Below are positions 23,240-32,283 of a stretch of 64,000 bases of DNA, piece after piece (the stretch's first letter is position 1; each line of letters begins with the position of its first letter). Source of the DNA: Anaerolineae bacterium (GTDB taxonomy: Bacteria > Chloroflexota > Anaerolineae > 4572-78 > J111); assembly GCA_023382535.1 (NCBI GenBank), contig JAHDWA010000009.1, positions 169,795-233,794 of the forward strand, written 5' to 3'. The notes beneath the pieces were generated by a model, which made no database searches, was not told the DNA's origin, and saw only the letters and a program-made list of their open reading frames with translations. Position numbers and translations under genes: made by a program.

Positions 23240-23752
23240 ATGAGCAAGGCAATGATGGTCGGCGAATCTTTGGTTGGCGATGGCAACGAAGTCGCGCACG
23301 TGGACATTGTGATTGGGCCGAAAGATGGCCCGGTTGGGCAGGCTTTTGCCGCCTCCCTGGTCAACCAGACCGATGGATTCACCTCGCTGTTGTCACTAAT
23401 TACGCCCAATCTGCCGGCTAAGCCGGATACAATTATGACAAACAAGGTGACCATCAAAGGCGCCAAGCAAGCGGTGCAAATGTTTGGTCCGGCCCAGGCG
23501 GCGGTAGCTCGTGGGGTGGTGGATTCGGTCAAAGAGGGGGTTATTCCTAAGGACCAGGTTGATGATCTGTGTATCATCGTGGGAGTTTTTATCCATTGGG
23601 AAGCTGAGGATACTAAAAAGATTTATGACTATAACTACCAGGCCACTAAAGAAGGCATCCGGCGCGCTATGACCGGCAAGCCAACCATTGACGAAGTGCT
23701 ATCCCAAGAAGGCACAGCCCGCCATCCCTTTGCTGAAGGGGCGGAGGGGTAA
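23240..23752 (+). CDS. fae: Formaldehyde-activating enzyme
   Basis: A 170-residue Fae, which condenses formaldehyde with H4MPT to methylene-H4MPT. The family signature GESLVGDGNEVAHVDIVIG (8-26) contains the probable catalytic histidine, H20. It is followed by GFTSLLSLITPNLPAKPDTIMTNK-type sequence, QAVQMFGPAQAAVARGV and GVFIHWEAEDTKKIYDYNYQATKEGI, ending HPFAEGAEG. The length equals methylotroph Fae. AAGGAGATAA precedes the ATG and an intrinsic terminator follows 30 bases after the stop, so it is probably a single-gene transcript and highly expressed. It supplies the entry reaction for the minus-strand C1 operon 6 kb away. Confidence 0.97.
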   Translation: MSKAMMVGESLVGDGNEVAHVDIVIGPKDGPVGQAFAASLVNQTDGFTSLLSLITPNLPAKPDTIMTNKVTIKGAKQAVQMFGPAQAAVARGVVDSVKEGVIPKDQVDDLCIIVGVFIHWEAEDTKKIYDYNYQATKEGIRRAMTGKPTIDEVLSQEGTARHPFAEGAEG

Positions 23753-23782
23753 AATTAGCAGCAAATCCCCAACGACAATTAG

Positions 23783-23813
23783 GCGGCTCATCTGTCGGAT
23801 GGGCCGCTTTTTT
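23783..23813 (+). terminator. Intrinsic terminator after fae
   Basis: GCGGCTCAT (23783-23791) and ATGGGCCGC (23799-23807) form a stem with one mismatch and a 7-base loop, followed by TTTTTT (23808-23813). It is a standard rho-independent terminator. Confidence 0.85.
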
Positions 23814-23984
23814 ATAAAAAAAGCAACCCAATCGGGTGATTGGCTTGGTCAAGGGGATGCGGCAGAGTTATTAAAAGATAACTCTGTTTTATGTCAAAAC
23901 TACCCAAACGGGTATAGGCAACAGCCAGTCAAAATGGTATAAAGAAGTTAGTTAGACGGGGTTACCAATTTCCCGTATCGGGGG

Positions 23985-24014
23985 TTGACGAACCTCTGTT
24001 AAATAAGTTATCAT
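23985..24014 (+). promoter_or_regulatory. Sigma-70-type promoter
   Basis: TTGACG (23985-23990), an 18-base spacer and TATCAT (24009-24014) precede the 119-aa gene. Start of transcription is expected near 24021, leaving an untranslated leader of about 87 bases. Confidence 0.65.
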
Positions 24015-24107
24015 TAGAGTATGAGTGCCTGTTCTGCTCCAGGGGGGATGTCAGAGCATGGTAAGGCACAGCACATTACAAGCATACTCGATCAGGAGGT
24101 AAATCTA

Positions 24108-24467
24108 ATGCTGCAACAAGATTTGGAAACTGCTTTTGAGGAAATCGCCGCTGAGGCCTGGACACGGGGTCAGTCCCCATTGGAGCGGATGTACGATTGC
24201 TGGGTTGGCGAGGGGGCATGGGAAGAAAAACCAACACCCGTTACCTTTCGCATCCATGACGCCGCCACCGGCCAGCCCATTCCGTGTCACATCTGCAACT
24301 CGACGGACAAGTGGGTGGTCGAAGGCGACGAGGTCAATCAGATTGCCCGGGTGTTTGTTTGCGAACATGAACCCGTCTGGGTTGGCCATGGAATGATCCG
24401 CCAGATTTCTACCGTTCCGGTCCGCCGGGTTGGATCGCTCGAGGAAACAGGGCGCCCACTCGAATAG
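24108..24467 (+). CDS. Hypothetical protein, 119 aa
   Basis: An unrecognised soluble protein. The start is fixed by AGGAGG seven bases before the ATG at 24108; the longer frame back to 24021 has no site. An N-terminal acidic helix (DLETAFEEIAAEAW) leads to a beta-rich core with PVTFRIHDAATGQPIPCHIC, where the CHIC pair and later VFVCEHEPVWVGHGM could bind a metal or form a disulfide. The next gene, a PfkB-family kinase, follows after about 16 bases and may be cotranscribed. No function can be assigned. Confidence 0.7.
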   Translation: MLQQDLETAFEEIAAEAWTRGQSPLERMYDCWVGEGAWEEKPTPVTFRIHDAATGQPIPCHICNSTDKWVVEGDEVNQIARVFVCEHEPVWVGHGMIRQISTVPVRRVGSLEETGRPLE

Positions 24468-24483
24468 ATAGGATTAAACTAAC

Positions 24484-25395
24484 ATTTCTCCGCAGCCTTC
24501 GCTTGATTTAATCACCGTTGATAAATCTTGGGTAGACATTCTGCTCCGCGTGCCCGCTTTGCCTGGGCATGACCAGAAAGTATTGGGCCAATTTATTGGC
24601 AAACAACCGGGGGGTGTAGGTGGGAATGTGGCATGCGCCGCCAGCCGCCTGGGATTACGCACCGGGGTGGTTAGTTGGGTTGGCGATGATGCCGAGGGCA
24701 AGCTGGTGCTGGACGATTTGCGCCGGTTTGGGGTTGACGTAACCCACGTGGCCGTTGGGTCTAATACCAGCACTAACTTTACCACAGTTTTGCTTGATCC
24801 TTCAGGCGAGAAGGCGATTGTCGTGGTCCCAACGACCTTCGATACGCTGATCCTTGATCCCCCATTGGTAACATTTTTAAGCAACACCCGCCTGGTTTAC
24901 AGCACCGCCTACGACTCCGACCAGCTAGAACGAACAGCCAGGAATGTACATGCGGCCGGCGGCCTGATGAGCACCGATATCGAGCCGGTGGCCGGGCTGC
25001 AAGACGAGACGTTACGGCGAGTGCTTTCCCTGGTTGACATCGTGTTTTTTGATGCGGATGCGCTAGACACGGAGGATTATGATCAAGCGGCCCAGGAGGT
25101 CTGTGCGGCTGGGCCTGAGTTGGTCGTGGTTACCTGCGGAGCGCAAGGCGCGTTAGCTTGCAGCGCTCAAGGCGTTGTTCATTGTCCGGCTTTTAAGGTT
25201 CCGGTTGTTGATACTACCGGGGCTGGCGACTGCTTTACCGCGGCATTTTTAACCGCTTACCTGCGCGGCTTTCCTCTCAAGCAAAGCCTCTTATACGCCC
25301 ACGCTGCGGCGGCCCTTTCCATCCAGGAACATGGCGCCCGCAGCGCTCTCCCGACCGATGGGCAAGTCCGTCAATTTCTGACCGCTGTCGAGTGA
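24484..25395 (+). CDS. PfkB/ribokinase-family sugar kinase
   Basis: A ribokinase-fold kinase transferring phosphate from ATP to a sugar or nucleoside hydroxyl. Seen are GKQPGGVGGNVACAASRLG, GDDAEGKLVLDDLRRFGVDV, EPVAG and the anion-hole signature DTTGAGDCFTAAFLTAYLRG near the C-terminus. The first ATG/GTG/TTG codon is GTG at 24550, but starting there drops the conserved first strand; DLITVDKSWVDILLRVPALPGHD is read in the same frame upstream. The only initiator-like codon upstream before the stop at 24475 is ATT at 24484, with AGGA about 10 bases before it. An ATT start is therefore proposed; a short frame from GTG is the alternative. Substrate unknown. Confidence 0.75.
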   Translation: MSPQPSLDLITVDKSWVDILLRVPALPGHDQKVLGQFIGKQPGGVGGNVACAASRLGLRTGVVSWVGDDAEGKLVLDDLRRFGVDVTHVAVGSNTSTNFTTVLLDPSGEKAIVVVPTTFDTLILDPPLVTFLSNTRLVYSTAYDSDQLERTARNVHAAGGLMSTDIEPVAGLQDETLRRVLSLVDIVFFDADALDTEDYDQAAQEVCAAGPELVVVTCGAQGALACSAQGVVHCPAFKVPVVDTTGAGDCFTAAFLTAYLRGFPLKQSLLYAHAAAALSIQEHGARSALPTDGQVRQFLTAVE

Positions 25396-25460
25396 GCTAT
25401 CCCAGTCTAACGCTGGCAGCAATTAAATGTAACTGGGCCAATACATCTAAGGTATTGGAC

Positions 25461-28400
25461 TTAATAGATATAGTTTTTAATTAGCCTAAGGATTTGCTCT
25501 TCTTCATAATTTCTAGCCAACTTCTCCAAAACCTGAGCAAAAGGTTGAAATTCCTGGCCCATTTGGGCAATCTCGAGCGCCCGTTGGCGCAGTCGAGGTA
25601 ATTCCCCTCTCATAGCCAGATCGAACAAAAAGGCTATTTCTGCCGGAGGAGGCGGAATTAAGGCATCTTCTCTCTCAAGCGGTCCGGCTCGGTTGACGAT
25701 CTCGTCCTGAGTGGGCGACTCTTCATAGACCCATTGCAGGTGCAGATGGGACTCAAGAAGGTTAAGTAGTTTTTTGACGTCAATAGGCTTCGCCAAGAAG
25801 TCATCACAGCCCACCCGCACACTGTGCGATCTATCCTGCTCAAAGGCGCTGGCGGAGGTGGCTATGATGACTGCCCGTTTTGAGTGTAGTGCTGGTAGCT
25901 GTCGAAGCGCTTGAACTGCCTCAAAACCCGTCATTTCCGGCATGAGCAGGTCCATTAAAATGAGGTCGGGTTGGAAAGCCTCTGCTTGGGCCAGGCTCTC
26001 TTGTCCCCCGGCGGCCTCTATCACTTCAAACCCTAATGGTTCCAGCAGGTTGACGAGCATGGAGCGGTTGAGCGGCTCATCATCCGCTACCAAAACCTGC
26101 CGCCGCTGGCCCAAGTAACCCGCTATCCTCTGGTCCGACACCTGTTGACCTTCGGCGGCCCGCCATAAGGCCGGAAATTTTAACTCCAGGCGGAAGATGC
26201 TGCCCCGGCCAAATTCACTCTCAACCTCCAAGGTACCCTGCATGGCCTCGACCAAACGTTTGGTAATCGCCAAACCCAGGCCCGTGCCTTCTGCTCGCCG
26301 CCGGGCCTCCCCTACCTGCTCAAACGGCAAAAATATCCATTCTAACTGCTCCGGGGTCATGCCGATCCCTGTGTCGGCAATCTCAAAGCGAAAGGTGGAG
26401 TGTATGTAATCGGAAGTTCCGGGACGATTGCTCACCGACACACGAAACGTCACCGCTCCCTGGTCGGTAAACTTGATAGCGTTGCTCAAAAGATTGATCA
26501 AAATTTGGCGCAGACGCTTTTCATCCGCCTGGATCATAGGTGGTAAAGGGGTCAATTGGTTATAGGTAAATGTGACCCCCGGCTTCTGTTGAGCGCGAAT
26601 GGAAAACATGCCGACAATACCTTCTAAAAAATCGGCCAGGCGAAAATCACTGGGATAGAGTTCCAGCTTGCGCGCTTCAATTTTTGAAAGGTCTAAAATA
26701 TCGGTGATAAGGGTTAAGAGATGGTCCCCACTTTGGCGAATAATGTGGACAGCATTGCTCTGAAGTGGACTTAAATGCCCGTCTCTGGCCAGAATTTGGG
26801 CATAGCCCAGGATGCCGTTAAGAGGCGTCCGGAGTTCATGGCTGACGCTGGCTAAAAATTCACTCTTGGCCCGGCTGGCCATCTCGGCGGCCTCTTTGGC
26901 CCTGGCTAACTCGATGGCCCGCTGCTGGGTTTGGTCAAACAAGCGGCGATGCTCGACGGCCACCGTTAGCTGGCCCAGGAGAGCGAGATAAGGCTGGATC
27001 TCCTGCTGGCTAAAATGATAAGGTTCCTGGCCTTGGAGGATTAAGACCCCAATTTGGCGGGTTTGACTCCACAAGGGTAAGACGGCCATGGCCCGGATAT
27101 TCAGGTGTTGAGTCACTTCCAGGGTAGCGGGGTCGGTTCGCTCATCCTGTTGGACATCGGTGAAAAAAACAGGCTCCGCCGAAAAGAAAAGGTTAATGCT
27201 TGGGAGCATCGCCCGAAAGTAACGAGTACCGGGAGGGCTGGGCGGCGTGCCCCAGCCGCTGTACCAGTTGGCCTCAACCACCATCGCTTCGACTTCGCCT
27301 CTCTCATTGTATTCAAAGACGTTTAATACGGCCCGATTTATGACCGGGATGTAGCCGCCTTTGACCACCACGGCAATCAATTCCGAAAGTGTGCTGGCCG
27401 AGATCATCCCCTGACTCATGTGGTAAAGTTTTTCAGTCTGTTGGGTGTGCTTTTCCAGGCTGGCAATGGTTTCACGCAGCCGTCCGGTCATAATGTTGAC
27501 CGTCGTCGCCAGGCGGCCAATTTCATCCTTAGACTCCACCGTAGCCTGAGCGTTCAAAGCGCCGGCGGTAATTTGCTCGGCGGTCGTAATCAGGCGTTGC
27601 ACCGGCCCGGCAATATTTTCTTTAAAGATAAAGGCCATCCCAGCGCCCAAAACCAGGGCCAGGACGCCGCCGATCAGGGTTTGCAGTTGAACCCCGGCCA
27701 AACTTCGCCTGCCCCGGTTCAAGTCAGCCTGAAGTAACGCCTGCTGGCCCATCGTCATTTCATTCAACAGGTGCAGCATCTGTTCCGCCCGAGGTTCAGC
27801 CTCGGTTTTGAACAGGTATAAATCCTCATAGGTCCGTTCGCCTTCGATAGCGGCAAATATCTGCAGGGGTAAAGCCAAAAGCTGCTGGCGAGCCTGGGCA
27901 ACGTTTGCCAGCAAAGATTTTTGGTCGGTGGATAGCAGGGCTTGTTTGGCCTGTAACTTTTCCCAGGCGGTACTATTTGCCAACAAATTATTCGCGTAAC
28001 CAAATTTGAAGGCCAAATCACCTGAGGTGGCATAGGCGCGCAGGTTGGTTGCCATGGCCTGAAAAGAACTGCGCAGCTCAACCAGATAGGCCAATATTTC
28101 ACGATTGTTGGTCGAGGGCGCTCTTTTCTGTTGTAGCTCGAGCAACTGATCAACGTGACCCAGGATAGATGTATTCAAGGGTTGAAAAACTAAGCTCTCC
28201 AGGCGCAGGGCGGGTTGATTTTCCTGGGGATTGTCATGCAGCTCAAATAACCGCTGGGGGATAGGGGACCAGGCGGCAAAAGTGGTTTTTAGCTCATTAA
28301 GGCGGCGAATATCTTCCGGGTCGTTCCAACCTGCGGACAGGGCTTCCAATTGAGCTAAATTGACTTCAAAGACCTCCTTGGCTTTGTTAAAATCGTCAAT

Positions 28401-28727
28401 ATTTTGTAAGTCGCTCAGAACCAGATAGCCGCGTAAACTGGCCTGCATCTGGAGCAAACTGAACTGAGCGCGGGCAGAGGCCAGGGTCGCCGGAACACGA
28501 ACCTCCTGGGTGAGATTAATATTTTGGGTGGCTTCCCGGCCGGCCGCAAAAATCAGGCCGACCACCAGGAAGGTTAGCAGGACTAGAATCCCAAAGCCGG
28601 TGTTGAGTTTGAGGCCGAGGTTAAGATCATTGAACCTTCTCATGCCGGGTAAATGGGTTAAGGCATGAGAAAAGCCTTGGGTAAAGATAGAACGCTTATA
28701 ATCTGAGGCGGGGTTTTGATTCGCCAT
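25461..28727 (-). CDS. Hybrid sensor histidine kinase (CHASE3-like-HAMP-GAF-HisKA-HATPase-REC)
   Basis: A 1088-residue membrane kinase. A first helix lies near 43-65. A roughly 270-residue helical extracytoplasmic domain follows, then a second helix near 345-368, HAMP (about 368-420) and GAF (about 445-590). HisKA has SHELRTPLNGILGY (His near 629), and the ATPase has DTGIGM (about 785) and GTGLGLAI (about 814). A receiver domain with LILMDLLMPEMTGF (Asp near 925) precedes a helical tail that lacks a clear Hpt histidine. The start at 28727 has GAGGAGG upstream. It begins 31 bases after the sugar-binding lipoprotein gene, implying that the lipoprotein presents ligand to the periplasmic domain. 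The output of its receiver is not evident. Confidence 0.9.
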   Translation of the reverse strand: MANQNPASDYKRSIFTQGFSHALTHLPGMRRFNDLNLGLKLNTGFGILVLLTFLVVGLIFAAGREATQNINLTQEVRVPATLASARAQFSLLQMQASLRGYLVLSDLQNIDDFNKAKEVFEVNLAQLEALSAGWNDPEDIRRLNELKTTFAAWSPIPQRLFELHDNPQENQPALRLESLVFQPLNTSILGHVDQLLELQQKRAPSTNNREILAYLVELRSSFQAMATNLRAYATSGDLAFKFGYANNLLANSTAWEKLQAKQALLSTDQKSLLANVAQARQQLLALPLQIFAAIEGERTYEDLYLFKTEAEPRAEQMLHLLNEMTMGQQALLQADLNRGRRSLAGVQLQTLIGGVLALVLGAGMAFIFKENIAGPVQRLITTAEQITAGALNAQATVESKDEIGRLATTVNIMTGRLRETIASLEKHTQQTEKLYHMSQGMISASTLSELIAVVVKGGYIPVINRAVLNVFEYNERGEVEAMVVEANWYSGWGTPPSPPGTRYFRAMLPSINLFFSAEPVFFTDVQQDERTDPATLEVTQHLNIRAMAVLPLWSQTRQIGVLILQGQEPYHFSQQEIQPYLALLGQLTVAVEHRRLFDQTQQRAIELARAKEAAEMASRAKSEFLASVSHELRTPLNGILGYAQILARDGHLSPLQSNAVHIIRQSGDHLLTLITDILDLSKIEARKLELYPSDFRLADFLEGIVGMFSIRAQQKPGVTFTYNQLTPLPPMIQADEKRLRQILINLLSNAIKFTDQGAVTFRVSVSNRPGTSDYIHSTFRFEIADTGIGMTPEQLEWIFLPFEQVGEARRRAEGTGLGLAITKRLVEAMQGTLEVESEFGRGSIFRLELKFPALWRAAEGQQVSDQRIAGYLGQRRQVLVADDEPLNRSMLVNLLEPLGFEVIEAAGGQESLAQAEAFQPDLILMDLLMPEMTGFEAVQALRQLPALHSKRAVIIATSASAFEQDRSHSVRVGCDDFLAKPIDVKKLLNLLESHLHLQWVYEESPTQDEIVNRAGPLEREDALIPPPPAEIAFLFDLAMRGELPRLRQRALEIAQMGQEFQPFAQVLEKLARNYEEEQILRLIKNYIY

Positions 28728-28758
28728 CACAACCTCCTCAAAGACAAGCTTGCTGTTG

Positions 28759-30255
28759 TTACCGGCTGTAGCCCAAGCGAGCCAATTCTTTGTCAACGGC
28801 GATGGCCGCTTGATCCAGGGCTTCAGCCGGGGTCAGTTCACCGTTAATGGCCTGGTAAATATACAGACCAATGGTATCCCGAATGACGACATGAAAAGGA
28901 AATGGCGGCGCTCCGGCAAAGAGGTGTCCTTGCTTTTTCATGAGCGTGTAGTAGCCGTTAAGCTTTTTATCCTGCGCCCGCACCAACGGATCATCAAAAG
29001 TAGAGAGGTGGACTACCCGACTGCTGGTTGTGGCCCACTCCGGCTGGATTGCCGGGCGGCCAAGGTATTGCAGCCAGAGTAAAGCCGCCTCTTTATTTTG
29101 CGAGGAGTAGGGAATGCCAAAAGCAGCGCCGTCGTAATAACCAAGGTAGCCTTTATCCACCAGCGCATCTTCTATCACTGCCGGAGCAGTGGGAGGCAGC
29201 GCCACGCCAACCTTGCCAACTACTTTGGAACGGGCCGCGTCGGTGGCAATCCAGGCTGCATTTTCGCCGTAAACCCAGCCCTGGGCTGCCCGGCCGGCGG
29301 CAAAAGTAGTGGCTACTTCATCCCAGGTACTACGGGTTGCCTCTGGCGGCGCATACTGCAGCAGGTCGAGCCAGAAGGTCAGGGCTATCTTCGCCTGCCG
29401 GCTGTTTAACTGGCCGCCATCGGCCACGTTAGCCTTATACTTTTCCAGGTTAATGCCCCAGTTGTACACGCCAAAGGCCGGGGCAATTGTTTCCAAAAAT
29501 TCGTAGGTGGAAGCGGGATGATTATTGGCTGCCTGAATGGTAGTTCCCCATAATTCCAACCCCTGTTCTCGGCCATATTGGGTGAAAAAGGCGGCATTAT
29601 CGTGATATTGGTCAACGGTGATGGCCGGGGCAAGGGGATAGTGATAGCGGGCGGCAAAGGCGGCCTGAAGGGTGGGGTCTTCAAAAAGGTCTTTGCGGTA
29701 CAGATAAATCTTGAGAAAGGCCTCCATGGGCACCCCGTAAAGGTCGCCGCTGTGAGGATCTTTAAATTCGTTGCTGAAGGAAGTAAAGTCAAGCGGATTA
29801 AAATCGGGTAAAGCCAGCGCAGTGTGGTCCTGCAACGCCTGGGTTAGATTAACCAGGAAGCCTCGTTCCAAATAGCCATAAATAAAATCCTGCTCGACGT
29901 AGATAAAGTCATAAATGCCTGTCCCGGCTTCCATATCTTGAATGGGCAACCGGTACATCTGGTCATACGTTGTTACTTCCAAATCAACCTTGATTTCGGT
30001 TTCTTTTTCAAAAGCCGGAGCCAGCACATCGCGCACATAAGTGGAAGCGGGCGTGTTCTCGCTGATGCCACGAATAACAACGCCCCGGTAAGGTTTGGCT
30101 GCTTCGGCCAGGACATCCGGACCTGCTTCGGCTTGAGGACTGGCTGTTTTGGACTGTTCGGCCGACGCCGGCTCTATCATCTTCGCGCCGCAAGCTCCCA
30201 GGGAGATAGTAAAGATGACGCCCACCATGAACAACGTGATTTTTTGTTTCAACAC
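28759..30255 (-). CDS. Sugar-binding lipoprotein embedded in a signalling operon
   Basis: A 498-residue extracellular solute-binding protein (family 1). A signal peptide ends in the lipobox SLGACG, with C22 as the likely lipidated residue. The mature domain starts [17 protein letters not shown] and contains [53 protein letters not shown] and [22 protein letters not shown]. These are near-identical in order to the transport-linked binding protein at 48131-49819, but without its LysM domain. No permease is adjacent; neighbours are a NarL regulator upstream and a hybrid kinase downstream. A sensory rather than transport role is inferred. The start is GTG at 30255 after AAAGG. Confidence 0.88.
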   Translation of the reverse strand: MLKQKITLFMVGVIFTISLGACGAKMIEPASAEQSKTASPQAEAGPDVLAEAAKPYRGVVIRGISENTPASTYVRDVLAPAFEKETEIKVDLEVTTYDQMYRLPIQDMEAGTGIYDFIYVEQDFIYGYLERGFLVNLTQALQDHTALALPDFNPLDFTSFSNEFKDPHSGDLYGVPMEAFLKIYLYRKDLFEDPTLQAAFAARYHYPLAPAITVDQYHDNAAFFTQYGREQGLELWGTTIQAANNHPASTYEFLETIAPAFGVYNWGINLEKYKANVADGGQLNSRQAKIALTFWLDLLQYAPPEATRSTWDEVATTFAAGRAAQGWVYGENAAWIATDAARSKVVGKVGVALPPTAPAVIEDALVDKGYLGYYDGAAFGIPYSSQNKEAALLWLQYLGRPAIQPEWATTSSRVVHLSTFDDPLVRAQDKKLNGYYTLMKKQGHLFAGAPPFPFHVVIRDTIGLYIYQAINGELTPAEALDQAAIAVDKELARLGYSR

Positions 30256-30300
30256 CTTTGTTTACTCCCCAAAAATGGATACAGGGGTCTTGCTTTCTGG

Positions 30301-30960
30301 TTATGGCTCTAAACTGATAATCCCTTTGCGAATGGCGAACTTAGTCAGTTCCGTGACGTTGTGGATATTGAGCTTATGCATTAAGTTGATGCGGTGTACC
30401 CCGGCCGTTTTCAAGCTGATGTGCAGACGCTCGGCAATCTCTCGATTGGAGAACCCTTCGACAATCAGTTGCAGGACCTCTCGCTCGCGGTCGGTCAACT
30501 GCTCGTAGGGGTCATCTTTGTTTATCGTTTTGACGTGCCGGATATACTCTTCAATCATCGTCTTCGAAATGGCCGGGCTGAGAAAATAGTCGCCCCGGTG
30601 AACGGCCTCAATGGCTGAAACTAACTCTTTGGGCGCTGCCTGCTTAACCAGATAACCCGCCGCGCCCGCCTGCAAGAACTGAAAGATGTACTCCTCATTG
30701 GTGTGCATGGTCAGCACCAATACTTTAACGTGCGGAAAGCGCTTGCTGATCTGACGGGTTGCTTCCAGACCGTTGAGAATGGGCATGGTGCTGTCCATCA
30801 GCACAATATCGGGCGACAAGCGTTCAACCTTTTCAACGGCTTCCCGGCCATCTTCGGCTTCGCCGACTACCTCAATGTCTGTTTCGCTGTCCAATAGGGA
30901 GCGGATGCCCTTGCGAACGATAGTGTGATCGTCAGCCAATAATATTTTTATCTTTGGCAT
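30301..30960 (-). CDS. NarL/FixJ-family response regulator
   Basis: A 219-residue two-domain regulator. The receiver (1-120) has ADDHTIVRKGI, the phospho-acceptor in IVLMDSTMPILNG (about 55), the switch Thr in VLVLTMHTNEEY and K in YLVKQAAPKEL. A LuxR-type HTH follows, with LTDREREVLQLIVEGFSNREIAERLHISLKTAGVHRINLMHKLNIHN (about 155-200). It overlaps the REC-HisKA_3 kinase gene by 29 bases, so that kinase is the natural partner. The sugar-binding lipoprotein gene follows 45 bases downstream. Targets are unknown; the sugar operon at 35.8-49.8 kb is an attractive guess. Confidence 0.92.
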   Translation of the reverse strand: MPKIKILLADDHTIVRKGIRSLLDSETDIEVVGEAEDGREAVEKVERLSPDIVLMDSTMPILNGLEATRQISKRFPHVKVLVLTMHTNEEYIFQFLQAGAAGYLVKQAAPKELVSAIEAVHRGDYFLSPAISKTMIEEYIRHVKTINKDDPYEQLTDREREVLQLIVEGFSNREIAERLHISLKTAGVHRINLMHKLNIHNVTELTKFAIRKGIISLEP

Positions 30961-32131
30961 AACCGTTTTCCTCCGGCACTTTTACCAGCAACTGGGTGCC
31001 ATGTCCAGGCCGGGAGCGGATGTCGAGGCGGCCTCCCAGCAGAGTAATTCGCTCGCGCATGCCTAACAGGCCGGTTCCGTTGACCACACCTTTCCGGCCG
31101 ATCACCTTGGCCACATCAAAGCCCTGCCCATTGTCCTCGATGCAGGCCATAATCGCCCCTCCCTTCTGTTCCAGGCGGAGCTGCACCCGGCTGGCCCGGG
31201 CGTGCTTGGCGACATTATTTAAAGCCTCCTGGACCACCCGGTAGAGTGCCGTCTCCAGCTCCGGGGACAATCTTTCTGCCAGCCCCAGCACTTCAAACTT
31301 GGTTTCAATAGAGAGTCTGTGGGCATACTGTTTGATATACCAGCGTAAGGTTGGGACCAGGCCCAAATCATCAAGCATGGGGGGACGCAGATTAAGGGAT
31401 AACTCCCGGACTTGTTCCAGGGTCTGGGCAGTCAGAGTGCTGGCCTCAGCCAGGCGCTCGCTGACTCGCGGCGTGCAGTCCGGAGGAAGTTCATTCTTGA
31501 TTGCGGTTAAGTTGATACTGATGGCTGTAAGGATTTGGCCCAGGTGGTCGTGCAGATCACGGGCTAACTGTTTACGCTCGGCTTCCTGAATTTCAGTCAG
31601 CCGGTTAGCCAGGGCGCGGAGCTGTTCCCGTTGTTGGTTAACCGCCTCGAACAACCGTTCGCGCTCAGTCCGGCTGCTCACTTCTAGTTGCCTGTTTTTC
31701 TCTTGCAGGCTCAGGGTTAAATCACGCAGGCGCAAATGGGTGGTGATGCGGGCCAGGACCTCTTCCTGGTGCAGCGGCTTGGTCACATAATCCACCGCTC
31801 CCACCTCAAACCCCTTGACCTTATCCTCGGAACTCGTTAGAGAGGTCATGAAAATAACCGGGATATCTTTGGTGGCCTCGTCGGCTTTCAGCCGCTGGCA
31901 GATTTCAAAGCCATCCATGGTTGGCATTAATACATCCAATAAAATAAGGTCGGGGGGCGAATAGTGGACCTTTTGCAGAGCGCTGTCGCCGCTGCGCGCA
32001 ATCATGATTCCAAAACCATACTGCTCCAAATAATCAACGATGACGCCCAAATTCGCCGGGGTATCGTCAACGATTAAGATATAATATTCGGCATAATTGA
32101 GTTTAGCCGGGATTTTGGTTGTTGGAATCAT
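30932..32131 (-). CDS. Soluble REC-HisKA_3 histidine kinase
   Basis: A 399-residue cytosolic kinase without membrane helices. It has an N-terminal receiver (16-135, LILLDVLMPTMDGF with Asp near 66, VDYVTKPLHQEEVLARI) and a coiled coil (about 140-185). HisKA_3 follows, with AERKQLARDLHDHLGQILTAI (His near 194). The ATPase has VVQEALNNVAKHARAS, IEDNGQGFD and GLLGMRERITLLGG. The receiver in front of the kinase suggests it accepts phosphate from another kinase, perhaps the hybrid kinase at 25461-28727. It forms a relay with the overlapping NarL regulator. An AT-rich gap of about 150 bases upstream may hold the operon promoter. Confidence 0.9.
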   Translation of the reverse strand: MIPTTKIPAKLNYAEYYILIVDDTPANLGVIVDYLEQYGFGIMIARSGDSALQKVHYSPPDLILLDVLMPTMDGFEICQRLKADEATKDIPVIFMTSLTSSEDKVKGFEVGAVDYVTKPLHQEEVLARITTHLRLRDLTLSLQEKNRQLEVSSRTERERLFEAVNQQREQLRALANRLTEIQEAERKQLARDLHDHLGQILTAISINLTAIKNELPPDCTPRVSERLAEASTLTAQTLEQVRELSLNLRPPMLDDLGLVPTLRWYIKQYAHRLSIETKFEVLGLAERLSPELETALYRVVQEALNNVAKHARASRVQLRLEQKGGAIMACIEDNGQGFDVAKVIGRKGVVNGTGLLGMRERITLLGGRLDIRSRPGHGTQLLVKVPEENGYAKDKNIIG

Positions 32132-32283
32132 ATCGGCTGTAGTCCCTATTGTATCACGAATAGTAAACTTTTAGTATTTATAAGGTGTATCCAGAATTTT
32201 AGGCGGTTCTACACCTACGGCGAGTTGCCAACTTGTCCTACACTACCAGAAAATTGGGACGGATCCATATTTATGAAGGTAGT

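Noticed and set aside
25438..25458. CCAATAC/GTATTGG inverted repeat as a bidirectional terminator
   Set aside because: It lies between convergent genes but the stem is only 7 bp, AT-rich and without U-runs.
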